A stretch of 64,000 bases of DNA. Source: JAVBMU01 sp031552185. Its GTDB lineage: Bacteria; Actinomycetota; Actinomycetes; Actinomycetales; Cellulomonadaceae. The notes beneath the pieces were generated by a model. That model was not told the DNA's origin. It saw nothing but the letters and a program-made list of their open reading frames with translations, and did no database searches. Position 1 is the first letter of the stretch; each line of letters starts with the position of its first letter. Below are positions 18,010 through 26,153 of the stretch, one piece after another. Where the stretch lies: positions 27,720-91,719 of the forward strand of contig JAVBMU010000031.1 in the NCBI GenBank assembly GCA_031552185.1, in the 5' to 3' direction. Both the position numbers and the translations under genes were made by a program.

Positions 18010-20043
18010 ATGCCCGAGATCCCGAAGCCCGAGAGCCACCCCAGCACCACATTCGGAGCCCCGGACGCCACCGGAAGCCTCGAGAACCTCTTGCGGGAGG
18101 AACGCCAGTTCCCGCCGAGCCCCGAGTTCGCCGCCCAGGCGAACGCGACCGCGGCCCTCTACGAGGAAGCCGCAGCCGACCGCCTCGCGTTCTGGGCCGG
18201 CCAGGCGCGCGAGTTGGTCAGTTGGCGGACGCCCTTCACCCAGACCCTCGACTGGTCCGACGCGCCCGTCGCGCGCTGGTTCGCCGACGGCAAGCTCAAC
18301 GCCGCATACAACGCCGTGGACCGCCACGTCGAGGCCGGCCTGGGCGACCGGGTCGCGATCCACTTCGAGGGCGAACCGGGTGACACCCGCACCATCACGT
18401 ACGCCGAGTTGCAGGCCGAGGTCGCCCGCGCAGCCAATGCCATGGCCGCCCTCGGCGTGCGCACCGGCGACCGCGTGGTGATCTACCTGCCGATGATCCC
18501 GGAAGCCGTCATCGCCATGCTCGCCTGCGCCCGGCTCGGCGCGCCGCACTCGGTCGTCTTCGGCGGATTCTCCGCCGACGCCCTGCGCAGCCGGATCGCC
18601 GACGCCGAGGCCGCCCTCGTGATCACGGCCGACGGCGGATACCGCCGCGGCAAGCCGTCCGCGCTGAAGCCGGCCGTGGACGAGGCCCTGGCCCCCCGCG
18701 AGGGGGAGCCCGAGACGACGGTCAAGCACGTCGTCGTCGTCCGCCGGACCGGACAGGACACCGCCTGGACGGAACACCGGGACCTGTGGTGGGACGACGT
18801 CATGGCGCCCGCCGACCCGCGCCACGAGCCGGTCTGGGTCGACGCCGAACACCCGCTGTTCATCCTCTACACCAGCGGCACCACCGGGAAGCCCAAGGGC
18901 ATCCTGCACACCACCGGCGGGTACCTGACCCAGGTCGCGTACACCCACCTGAACGTCTTCGACCTCAAGCCCGAGACCGACGTCTACTGGTGCACGGCGG
19001 ACATCGGCTGGGTGACCGGACACTCGTACGTCACCTACGGTCCGCTGGTCAACGGCGCGACCCAGGTCATCTACGAGGGCACCCCGGACAGCCCGCACCG
19101 CGGCCGATGGTGGGAGATCGTGCAGAAGTACGGCGTCTCGCTGCTGTACACGGCGCCCACGGCGATCCGCACCTGCATGAAGTGGGGCGACGACATCCCC
19201 GCCCAGTTCGACCTGTCGTCGCTGCGCGTCCTCGGCTCGGTCGGTGAGTCCATCAACCCCGAGGCCTGGATGTGGTACCGGCGCGTGATCGGCGGCGAGC
19301 GGGCGCCCATCGTGGACACCTGGTGGCAGACCGAGACCGGCGCCATGATGATCAGCCCGCTGCCCGGTGTCACCGCCACCAAGCCCGGCTCGGCGCAGCA
19401 GCCGCTGCCCGGGATCTCGGCCGACGTCGTCGACGACGAGGCCCGATCCGTGCCCAACGGCGCGGGCGGGTACCTGGTGCTGCGCGAGCCATGGCCCGCG
19501 ATGCTGCGCGGCATCTGGGGCGACCGGACGCGCTACGAAGAGACCTACTGGTCCCGGTTCGCGGGGCTGTACTTCGCCGGCGACGGCGCCAAGCGGGACG
19601 AGGAGGGCGACATCTGGCTGCTCGGCCGGGTCGACGACGTCATGAATGTCTCCGGCCACCGGCTCTCCACCACCGAGATCGAGTCGGCGCTCGTCTCGCA
19701 CGAGATCGTCGCCGAGGCGGCCGTCGTCGGCGCCACCGACGACATGACCGGGCAGGCCGTCGTCGCCTTCGTGATCCTGCGCGGCGCGCACACCGACCGC
19801 GCCGCCGACGAGGCGGGCTCGGCCGCGATCCAACTCGAGCTGCGCAACCACGTCGCCAAGGAGATCGGCCCGATCGCCAAGCCCAAGCGGATCCTCGTGG
19901 TGCCCGAGTTGCCGAAGACGCGGTCCGGCAAGATCATGCGCCGCCTGCTGCGCGACATCGCCGAGAACCGGACCGTCGGGGACGCCAGCACGCTGGCCGA
20001 CTCCTCGGTGATGGACCTGATCGCCCACGGGCTGACGAAGTAA
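18010..20043 (+). CDS. acs: Acetate-CoA ligase (acetyl-CoA synthetase)
   Basis: Converts acetate, ATP and CoA to acetyl-CoA through acetyl-AMP. The ATG preceded by AGCGAGG gives 677 residues, near the usual 650; the upstream in-frame start at 17935 lacks a ribosome site. Family motifs are present: ILYTSGTTGKPKGI (AMP-binding P-loop), WCTADIGWVTGHSY, DTWWQTETGAMMISP and the C-terminal SGKIMRRLLRDI, whose lysine is the classical acetylation control site. It is monocistronic and ends at a strong convergent hairpin. Confidence 0.97.
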   Translation: MPEIPKPESHPSTTFGAPDATGSLENLLREERQFPPSPEFAAQANATAALYEEAAADRLAFWAGQARELVSWRTPFTQTLDWSDAPVARWFADGKLNAAYNAVDRHVEAGLGDRVAIHFEGEPGDTRTITYAELQAEVARAANAMAALGVRTGDRVVIYLPMIPEAVIAMLACARLGAPHSVVFGGFSADALRSRIADAEAALVITADGGYRRGKPSALKPAVDEALAPREGEPETTVKHVVVVRRTGQDTAWTEHRDLWWDDVMAPADPRHEPVWVDAEHPLFILYTSGTTGKPKGILHTTGGYLTQVAYTHLNVFDLKPETDVYWCTADIGWVTGHSYVTYGPLVNGATQVIYEGTPDSPHRGRWWEIVQKYGVSLLYTAPTAIRTCMKWGDDIPAQFDLSSLRVLGSVGESINPEAWMWYRRVIGGERAPIVDTWWQTETGAMMISPLPGVTATKPGSAQQPLPGISADVVDDEARSVPNGAGGYLVLREPWPAMLRGIWGDRTRYEETYWSRFAGLYFAGDGAKRDEEGDIWLLGRVDDVMNVSGHRLSTTEIESALVSHEIVAEAAVVGATDDMTGQAVVAFVILRGAHTDRAADEAGSAAIQLELRNHVAKEIGPIAKPKRILVVPELPKTRSGKIMRRLLRDIAENRTVGDASTLADSSVMDLIAHGLTK

Positions 20044-20058
20044 CGCCCGGCGCCCGGC

Positions 20059-20088
20059 GCCCGGCGCCCGCCCGGGCGGGCGCCGGGC
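20059..20088. terminator. 30-bp perfect palindrome between convergent genes
   Basis: GCCCGGCGCCCGCCC is followed directly by its exact complement, with two further CGCCCGG units on the left that let the stem slip. It lies between the ends of acs (+) and the GH32 gene (-) and should terminate both. Confidence 0.75.
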
Positions 20089-20107
20089 GGGTCCGGCCGC
20101 TGCCGCC

Positions 20108-21661
20108 CTACCTCGTCGGCCGGACTGCCGCCGGCCGGACTGCCGCCGGCCGAACCGCCGCCGGCCAGCCGGTGTCCTCGACGGCGACCCGCAACCGGGC
20201 CCGGCCGTCCCGGACGAAGGCAGCGGCGCGCTGCCAGGCCGCCCGCGGGTAGCGGTAGGACAGCGCGACGTCGTCGGCGACGTACACCTCGACGACGTCA
20301 CCGTCGAGCAGAACCCGCAGCTCGAGCGCCGACCCCGAGTCGGCGGCGGGCAGCAGGTCGGCCGCCGCGAGTTCCGGCCCCTCCACCTCGCGGTAGCGGC
20401 CGGCACCCCGCGTCAGGTCGGCCCAGAAGTCGTCGAGCGGCTGCGGCTCGGCGGTCAGCACGACTCGCCGGCGGCGCAGGTCGACCGTGAGTCGCAGGCC
20501 GGCGTCGGCGGCGCCGAGCAGGTCGAGTCCCACCGCGGCCGCGCCGGCATCCACCGCGCCGGCACCCACCGCGCCCCCTGCCCCGGGCACCTCGATCCCG
20601 AGGTGCACGACGCAGGATGCCGGCGCCCCCGAACCCAGGTCCACCGCCCGGCACCCGTCACCGGCGTCGACGTCGGCCGCAACCACCGACCCGTCCGCTC
20701 GGCTCAGGGCTTCGCCCGGCTCCGTCAGGATCCCGGGCGCGGGCCGGACCACCAGCGTGCCCGCCGGGCCGGCGGTCGCGGGGGCGACCAGCCGCGGCAG
20801 GGCCATATCCCCGCCCCACAGCCAGCGCCGCGGGTCCGTCGTGACGTCGTGCACCCAGCCGAAGAAGGCGCGCCCGCCGGCCCACGGGGCGGACTTGGCC
20901 GCATACCAGCGGCGCCCGCCCAGGGCCTCCCGGGCCGGCGTGCGGAACGGGCCGCGGGGCGAGTCGGCGACCCGATAGATGGTCCCGACGGACTCCGAGA
21001 ACCGGGAGAAGACGAGGTACCACAGCCCGTCCTCGCCGGGCCACAGCTCGGGGCACTCCGGGCAGTACGTCACGCCGGGCTCGTACAACGGCTCGGGTTC
21101 GACGGTCCAGGTCCGCAGGTCGGCCGAGGTCGCCAGGACGATGCAGCCGCGATGCCAGCCGGGGCCCTCGGCGCGGCGCGCCGCGATCAGCATCCACCAC
21201 ACCCCCTCGGCCTCGTTCCAGAACACGTAGGGGTCCCGCCAGTCGACGTCCTCGTAGCCGGCGACCGGCAGCAGGAGCGGGTTTTCGGGGACCCGGTCGA
21301 ACGTGATCAGGTCTTGGCTCGTCGCCAGGCAGATCGACTGCGGACGCGCCGACTGCGGGTCGTGGCCGGTGTAGAAGAGGTAGTACTCGCCGTCGTGCTC
21401 GACCAGGGAGCCGGTCCAGATCCCGCCCGCATCGCAACTGCCCGGCGGGCCGGGGGCGATCGCGTCGGGCAGCGCCCGCCACGTCACCAGGTCGTCACTC
21501 ACCAGGTGTCGCCACGTGGTGCGGACTCGCTCGGGGTAGTCCAGGGTGCCCGGCGGCGAGGCGAGGTGGAACAGGTGCAGCGACCCATCGTGCGCGAACG
21601 GGATCGCGTCGCCGGCGGCGGCGGCGGATCGCCGGTAGGGCGGCGGGCTCTTCGGTGCCAT
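20108..21661 (-). CDS. GH32-family beta-fructosidase-like glycosidase
   Basis: GH32 enzymes hydrolyse beta-fructofuranosides such as sucrose, levan or inulin. The start is the ATG after AAGGAG (517 residues); no signal peptide is seen, so it acts in the cytoplasm. The five-bladed propeller shows WRDP (in VDWRDPYVFW) and the acid/base ECPELWP. The usual WMNDPNG nucleophile box is replaced by GDAIPFAHDG with D18 as likely nucleophile, a pattern of a divergent GH32 branch. A C-terminal beta-sandwich follows. The last residues are a 5-residue repeat, AAVRP three times, encoded by 15-bp DNA repeats. It is last in the seven-gene operon. Confidence 0.85.
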   Translation of the reverse strand: MAPKSPPPYRRSAAAAGDAIPFAHDGSLHLFHLASPPGTLDYPERVRTTWRHLVSDDLVTWRALPDAIAPGPPGSCDAGGIWTGSLVEHDGEYYLFYTGHDPQSARPQSICLATSQDLITFDRVPENPLLLPVAGYEDVDWRDPYVFWNEAEGVWWMLIAARRAEGPGWHRGCIVLATSADLRTWTVEPEPLYEPGVTYCPECPELWPGEDGLWYLVFSRFSESVGTIYRVADSPRGPFRTPAREALGGRRWYAAKSAPWAGGRAFFGWVHDVTTDPRRWLWGGDMALPRLVAPATAGPAGTLVVRPAPGILTEPGEALSRADGSVVAADVDAGDGCRAVDLGSGAPASCVVHLGIEVPGAGGAVGAGAVDAGAAAVGLDLLGAADAGLRLTVDLRRRRVVLTAEPQPLDDFWADLTRGAGRYREVEGPELAAADLLPAADSGSALELRVLLDGDVVEVYVADDVALSYRYPRAAWQRAAAFVRDGRARLRVAVEDTGWPAAVRPAAVRPAAVRPTR

Positions 21662-21690
21662 GGTCAACTCCTTCGCTGTCCTGGTGCTGT

Positions 21691-22341
21691 TCAGCTCTGA
21701 TCCAGCCGGACGACGACGTCCGCCCGGGATCGGCAGCGGGCGATCCGCCGGGCGTTAACCTCGTCCACCGTGTCCACCCAGTCGCGCGCCGCGGCGGGGT
21801 CCTTGCCGAAGCGGACGTGCCGGGCGATCAGGCGCTCGCGCCGCAGGGCGTCGGCCACCTCGCAGAACCACACCTCGTCCAGGTGGCCGCGCGCAGCCGC
21901 CCAGGCCGGCTCCTCGTCCAGCAGGTAATTGCCCTCGGTCACGACGACGCGGGCACCGGGCAGCACCGGGATCGCGCCCGCGATGGGCTGCTCGATCGTC
22001 CGCTCGAAGCTCGGCGCGTAGACGGTGCTGCCGTCGTCGGCGGCGATCCGGGCCAGCAGCGCCGCGTAGCCGGCGCCGTCGAAGGTATCGATCGCCCCCT
22101 TGCGCTCCCGCCGGCCGAGCCGGTCCAACTCCACGTCCGCGAGGTGGAAGCCGTCCATCGGCACGAGAACGGCCGGCTCCGGCGACCCGAACCGGTCGAC
22201 GATCCCCGCGGCGAGCGTCGACTTGCCGGCGCCCGGCAGCCCGACAATCCCGACGATCGCCCGCGCCCCGCCTGCCGCCAACCCCTCGACCCGCTCGACC
22301 AGCCGGTCGAGCGCGTCCGGCCCCTGGAATGTCGTGGTCAC
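21691..22341 (-). CDS. Nucleoside/nucleotide kinase-like P-loop protein (FrcK-like)
   Basis: The GTG start follows GAGGAGG by six bases and gives 216 residues; the longer open frame upstream only shadows the epimerase gene. P-loop GLPGAGKST, then VPMDGFHLADVELDRLGR, and the downstream RHVRFGKDPAAARDW, place it with the uridine-kinase/PanK-like family often found beside fructose/ribose ABC transporters (frcK in rhizobia). It probably phosphorylates a sugar or nucleoside released in this pathway. The kinase fold is certain, the substrate is not. Confidence 0.85.
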   Translation of the reverse strand: MTTTFQGPDALDRLVERVEGLAAGGARAIVGIVGLPGAGKSTLAAGIVDRFGSPEPAVLVPMDGFHLADVELDRLGRRERKGAIDTFDGAGYAALLARIAADDGSTVYAPSFERTIEQPIAGAIPVLPGARVVVTEGNYLLDEEPAWAAARGHLDEVWFCEVADALRRERLIARHVRFGKDPAAARDWVDTVDEVNARRIARCRSRADVVVRLDQS

Positions 22342-22352
22342 GGCGGGCCTCC

Positions 22353-23243
22353 TCAACGTACCGAGGCGAGTTGGGCGGCGGCCTCCACCTGGGCGGCGAG
22401 GTAGCGCCGGGCGTGCCCGGCGAGGTCCGCGCCGTCGTGCCACAGGTTCCGCCACACGGCCAGGTCGGCCGAGAGCCGTTCGGCGACCACGGCCGAGGAG
22501 AACGACTCGAAGGTGATCGGCCCCCGGTAGCCGACGTCCGCGAGGGCGTGGAAGAAGCCGGTGAAGTCGATATGCCCGGACCCGAGGTAGCCGCGGTGGT
22601 TCTCCCCGATGTGGATGTAGCCGAGGCGGTCGCCGACCAGCCGCACGGGCCGGGCGAAGTCGTCCTCCTCGATGTTCATGTGGTACGTGTCGAGGTGGAT
22701 CACGACGTTGTCGGCGCCGATGTCGTCGGCGAGACGGAGCGCCTGGGCGGCCGTGTTGACGACGTTCGTCTCGTACCGGTTGCAGATCTCGATCCCGAGG
22801 TCGACGCCGAGCCCGCGGGCGTGCCCGGCGAGGTCGCGCAGCGCCGCGACGGCGTTTGCCCGCCCGGCGGCGGTCAACGGCCCGGGGTATTTGCCGAGCG
22901 CCGAGTAAAGCGCGCCGGTGAGCAGCCGCCCGCCCAGGCCGGCGGTCGCCGCCAGCGAGTCGGCGAGCAGGCTCACCCCGCGATCGACGACGTCGGGGTC
23001 GTCCGACGAGACATCGGCGTCGAAGGCCAGCCCGCGCGAGCAGACCACGCCCAGCCCGGCCGCCCGGAGCCGATCGCGGGTCCGGGCGATGTCGAGCCGC
23101 GCGAGGTCGTGCAGCGAGAGTTCGAGGAGGTCGTAGCCGGCCCCCGTGGCCCCGCCGATCGCGGCATCGATGCCGGCCTCCGTCGTGTCGCCGGCCCACA
23201 CGAGCGCGTGGACGCCGAGCGGGTTACGCGTGAATCCGGTCAT
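22353..23243 (-). CDS. TIM-barrel sugar epimerase/isomerase (ketose 3-epimerase-like)
   Basis: AP-endonuclease-2/xylose-isomerase-like barrel of 296 residues; the ATG after AGGAGGG is preferred to the TTG seven codons upstream. The metal and catalytic set of D-psicose/tagatose 3-epimerases is visible in order: LGIEICNRYETN (Glu), VVIHLDTYHMN (Asp, His), YIHIGENHRG (His) and ITFESFSS (Glu). It would interconvert a ketohexose or its phosphate, for example fructose and psicose. It lies 11 nt before the kinase gene within the operon. Confidence 0.88.
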   Translation of the reverse strand: MTGFTRNPLGVHALVWAGDTTEAGIDAAIGGATGAGYDLLELSLHDLARLDIARTRDRLRAAGLGVVCSRGLAFDADVSSDDPDVVDRGVSLLADSLAATAGLGGRLLTGALYSALGKYPGPLTAAGRANAVAALRDLAGHARGLGVDLGIEICNRYETNVVNTAAQALRLADDIGADNVVIHLDTYHMNIEEDDFARPVRLVGDRLGYIHIGENHRGYLGSGHIDFTGFFHALADVGYRGPITFESFSSAVVAERLSADLAVWRNLWHDGADLAGHARRYLAAQVEAAAQLASVR

Positions 23244-23265
23244 GTCAGGTCCCTCCTGGGTCAAG

Positions 23266-23293
23266 CGTCGGGCCGTGCGGACACGGCCCGACG
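23266..23293 (-). promoter_or_regulatory. Intercistronic hairpin
   Basis: CGTCGGGCCGTG, loop CGGA, CACGGCCCGACG: a perfect 12-bp stem between the nucleoside hydrolase stop and the epimerase ribosome site. It may set relative expression or mRNA stability within the operon. Confidence 0.6.
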
Positions 23294-23300
23294 GGGCCGC

Positions 23301-24263
23301 CTACAACCGGTGGATCGTGCGCAGCACGTGGTCGACGGCGGCGGTGCCGTCGACCTCGGTCATGACGTGCACGATCGGATCGTCGGGCCCGCCGCGGAGC
23401 GTGCGTCCGCGCTGGGGTCCGTCCAGTTCGATCCGCAGCGGCATGTCCTCGAAGACGCCGTCGTGCCGCCCGGCGGCCACGACGACGGCGAGCGGGTCGT
23501 AGAGCACGCAGCCATCGCCCCAGTGGAACATCGGGGCATCGAGGTAGGTCGCGCACACGTCCTGCAGCAGTCTGCCGGCGGGGCTCGTCGGTGCGAGCGC
23601 CCTGATCGTGTCCGCCGCGAGGATCGTCCCGGTCGCCGGGTTGGTCACGTCCAGGCCCACCATCGTCAGGTCGATCCCCGAGCCGAGGACGACGGCGGCG
23701 GCTTGCGGGTCGAAGTACATGTTGCATTCGGCGACCGGAGTGATGTTGCCGGCGCCGTAGGTGGGTTCCAGGCCCAGGCCGCCGCCCATGTACACGATCG
23801 AGCGGATCTCGGCGGCGAGTGTCGGGTCGACGGCGAGCGCCTGGGCGACGTTTGTCTGCGGGCCGATGGCGACGATCGTCACCTCGCCCGGACGGTCATG
23901 CACGGTCCGGCGAATGAGGTCCACGGCGCTCGGCCACGGCCCGGGATCGGGCAGCGGAATCCGCCCGGCCCGCCCCCGCGGCCCGCGGTAGGCCTCGACC
24001 AGGATCGGATCCAGCACCCCGGACAGCGGCCGGTCGGAGCCGACGCCGATCGGGATGTCCGGGCGCCCGGCCGCCGCGAGGACCGCGGCGGCGCCGCGGG
24101 CGGCGAGCGCGGGCGGACAGTTCCCGAAGGTCGTGGTGACGGCCACCAGGTCCAGCCGCGGCTCGCCCAGGGCGTACAGCAGAGCAATCGGATCGTCGGC
24201 GTCCGAACCCGGCACCCCCACTCCGGGGTCGGTATCGATGATGATCGGGATGCGCTCGCTCAC
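23301..24263 (-). CDS. Inosine-uridine nucleoside hydrolase family protein
   Basis: Cleaves the N-glycosidic bond of ribonucleosides to base and ribose. The GTG overlapping the ABC ATPase stop (GTGA) gives 320 residues. The Ca-binding Asp cluster reads IIIDTDPGVGVPGSDADDPI, with a short insertion between DTDPG and DADD compared with the classical DTDPGxDDA. NMYFDPQAAAVVL (conserved Asn and Asp region) and the C-terminal DGCVLYDPLAV match the family. A nucleoside hydrolase in a fructose-like operon is unusual and suggests that the imported substrate is a nucleoside or a nucleoside-like glycoside. Confidence 0.92.
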   Translation of the reverse strand: MSERIPIIIDTDPGVGVPGSDADDPIALLYALGEPRLDLVAVTTTFGNCPPALAARGAAAVLAAAGRPDIPIGVGSDRPLSGVLDPILVEAYRGPRGRAGRIPLPDPGPWPSAVDLIRRTVHDRPGEVTIVAIGPQTNVAQALAVDPTLAAEIRSIVYMGGGLGLEPTYGAGNITPVAECNMYFDPQAAAVVLGSGIDLTMVGLDVTNPATGTILAADTIRALAPTSPAGRLLQDVCATYLDAPMFHWGDGCVLYDPLAVVVAAGRHDGVFEDMPLRIELDGPQRGRTLRGGPDDPIVHVMTEVDGTAAVDHVLRTIHRL

Positions 24264-25048
24264 CGCGACTCCTCCTTCGTGGCGCCGGTCATGATGGCCA
24301 CCGCGTCGGCCGGGGTGTGCGTCGCGGGCGAGATCACCGCGGCCAGGCGGCCCAGCCGCAGGACCTCGATCCGGTCGGCGACGCCGAAGACGTCCGGCAT
24401 GTTGTGGCTGATCATGATGACCCCCAGGCCCCGCTCGCGCAGTTGCCGCACGACGTCCAGCACCTGGCCCGTCTCGCGCACCCCGAGCGCCGCCGTCGGT
24501 TCGTCCAGGACGACGATCCGGCTGCCGAACGCCACCGCGCGGGCGATGGCGACGGCCTGCCGCTGGCCGCCGGACAGTGTCTCCACCAATTGGGAGATGT
24601 CCTGCACGGTCCGGATGCCCAGGGCCGCCACCTTCTCGGCCGCCTGCCGGCGCATCTCCCGGTGGTCGAGCAGGCGCAACGCCCGCCCGGCCGGCCCGGC
24701 CCGGCGCACCTCGCGGCCGAGGAAGAGGTTGGCCGTGATATCGAGGTCCGGCGCCAGCGACAGCGACTGGTAGACCGTCTCGATGCCGACCGCCCGCGCG
24801 TCCTGCGGCCGGCGCATCCGCACCGGCTGCCCGTCCACCCGGATCTCGCCGACGTCGGGCGTCAGCGCGCCGGTGAGGCACTTGATCAGCGTCGACTTGC
24901 CGGCCCCGTTGTCCCCGATCACGGCGAGCACCTCGCCGGCGAACAGATCGAGATCGACGCCGTCGAGCGCCACCACGGGACCGAACGTCTTCACGATGCC
25001 GCGGGCCGACAGGATCGGGCCGGCCGCGGACTCGACGGGGCCGCTCAT
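24260..25048 (-). CDS. Sugar ABC transporter ATP-binding protein (single-domain, CUT2/FrcA-like)
   Basis: The ATG overlapping the permease stop (ATGA) gives 262 residues, one nucleotide-binding domain, as in FrcA rather than the duplicated RbsA/XylG. Walker A GDNGAGKST, signature ETLSGGQRQAVAIARAV, Walker B RIVVLDEPTAALGV, switch His in MISHNMPDVF. It energises uptake through the adjacent permease. The open frame upstream to 25324 is only a shadow of the permease gene. Confidence 0.95.
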   Translation of the reverse strand: MSGPVESAAGPILSARGIVKTFGPVVALDGVDLDLFAGEVLAVIGDNGAGKSTLIKCLTGALTPDVGEIRVDGQPVRMRRPQDARAVGIETVYQSLSLAPDLDITANLFLGREVRRAGPAGRALRLLDHREMRRQAAEKVAALGIRTVQDISQLVETLSGGQRQAVAIARAVAFGSRIVVLDEPTAALGVRETGQVLDVVRQLRERGLGVIMISHNMPDVFGVADRIEVLRLGRLAAVISPATHTPADAVAIMTGATKEESR

Positions 25049-26076
25049 CGTCTTCCTCCGCTGCTGCGAATCCACTGGTCCAGCGCCACGGCCGCGATGA
25101 TCAACACGCCGACCGCCAGGGTCTGGTAGAGCACGTCCACCCGCGCCAGGGACAACCCGTTGCGGAAGACACCCACGGTCACGGCGCCCAGGAACGTGCC
25201 CAGCAGCCGGCCGCGGCCGCCGAAGAGACTGGTTCCGCCGATGACCACGGCAGTGATCGAGTCCAGGTTGACGTCGACCGCCGTGCTCGTCGTCGCCGCG
25301 TTGTTCCGGCCGATCAGGACCCACGCGGACAGGGCGACGAGCACCCCGGCGACGAGGTAGACCGAGAGCAGCACGCGCCGTTCCCGGACCCCGGACAACT
25401 CGGCGGCGGACGGATCGCTACCCACGGCATAGACGTGCGTCCCCCAGGCGGTGTGCCGCAGGACGGCGCCCATCACCACGTACATGGCGATCATCAGCAC
25501 GACGCCGGTGGTCAGCCGGAAGGGGCCGATCGGGAAGGCGGTCGCCGTCCAGGTGAGGAACGATCCGAGGTCGTCACCCTGGACCGACCTGCCGTGGCTC
25601 ATCAGGAGCGCCAGGGCGGTGAAGATGCTCAGGGTACCGAGCGTCGTGATGAACGGCGGCAGCCGGACGTACGCGACGAGCACGCCGTTGCCGAGACCCG
25701 CCGCCATCGCGACCCCCAGCCCGAGGAGGAACGCCACCGCACTGGGCAGGTGCGCGAGCCCGGCGAGGCTGCCCATCACCATCGAGACGAAGACCATCAG
25801 CGCCCCGACGGACAGATCGATGCCGGCGGTGAGAATCACGAGAGTCTGACCAACGGCCAGCGCCCCGACGATCGCGACCTGCTGCAGCACGAGCGACAGA
25901 TTCGCCGGCGTGCCGAACCGGGGGTTCGCGAACTGGAAGACGATGCCCGCGATGAGCAGCACCACAAGTGGGCTGATCTCGGGGCGTCGGTGCAGGAGGC
26001 GCTGCACGCGTTGGGCGGGGGTCAACGGCCGACGTCGGAATGCCTCCGCCGCGGTGACCGCTTGGTTGGTCGCCAT
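25045..26076 (-). CDS. Sugar ABC transporter permease (CUT2, FrcC/RbsC-like)
   Basis: A 343-residue integral membrane protein with 8-10 helices and the CUT2 signatures TLVILTAGIDLSVGALM and NLDSITAVVIGGTSLFGGRG, plus VYAVGSDPSAAELSGV. These place it in the ribose/fructose/galactofuranose permease group. It is coupled to the ATPase by an ATGA overlap and separated from the binding-protein gene by a strong hairpin. Confidence 0.95.
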   Translation of the reverse strand: MATNQAVTAAEAFRRRPLTPAQRVQRLLHRRPEISPLVVLLIAGIVFQFANPRFGTPANLSLVLQQVAIVGALAVGQTLVILTAGIDLSVGALMVFVSMVMGSLAGLAHLPSAVAFLLGLGVAMAAGLGNGVLVAYVRLPPFITTLGTLSIFTALALLMSHGRSVQGDDLGSFLTWTATAFPIGPFRLTTGVVLMIAMYVVMGAVLRHTAWGTHVYAVGSDPSAAELSGVRERRVLLSVYLVAGVLVALSAWVLIGRNNAATTSTAVDVNLDSITAVVIGGTSLFGGRGRLLGTFLGAVTVGVFRNGLSLARVDVLYQTLAVGVLIIAAVALDQWIRSSGGRR

Positions 26077-26107
26077 CCTCGCCGCTCTCCCTTCTCGTCC
26101 GGGCCCG

Positions 26108-26134
26108 GCCGGCGGGCCCGACGGGCCCGCCGGC
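26108..26134 (-). promoter_or_regulatory. Hairpin between binding protein and permease genes
   Basis: GCCGGCGGGCCCG, a single A, then CGGGCCCGCCGGC: 13-bp complementary arms. A stem-loop at this point is common in ABC operons, where it protects or attenuates the transcript so that binding protein is made in excess. A few central pairs must open to form the loop. Confidence 0.6.
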
Positions 26135-26153
26135 TCACGTCAGGAGCGGTTGC

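Noticed and set aside
17983..20406. 807-residue minus-strand open frame over acs
   Set aside because: Antisense shadow of acs; no family features and it would overlap the GH32 gene.
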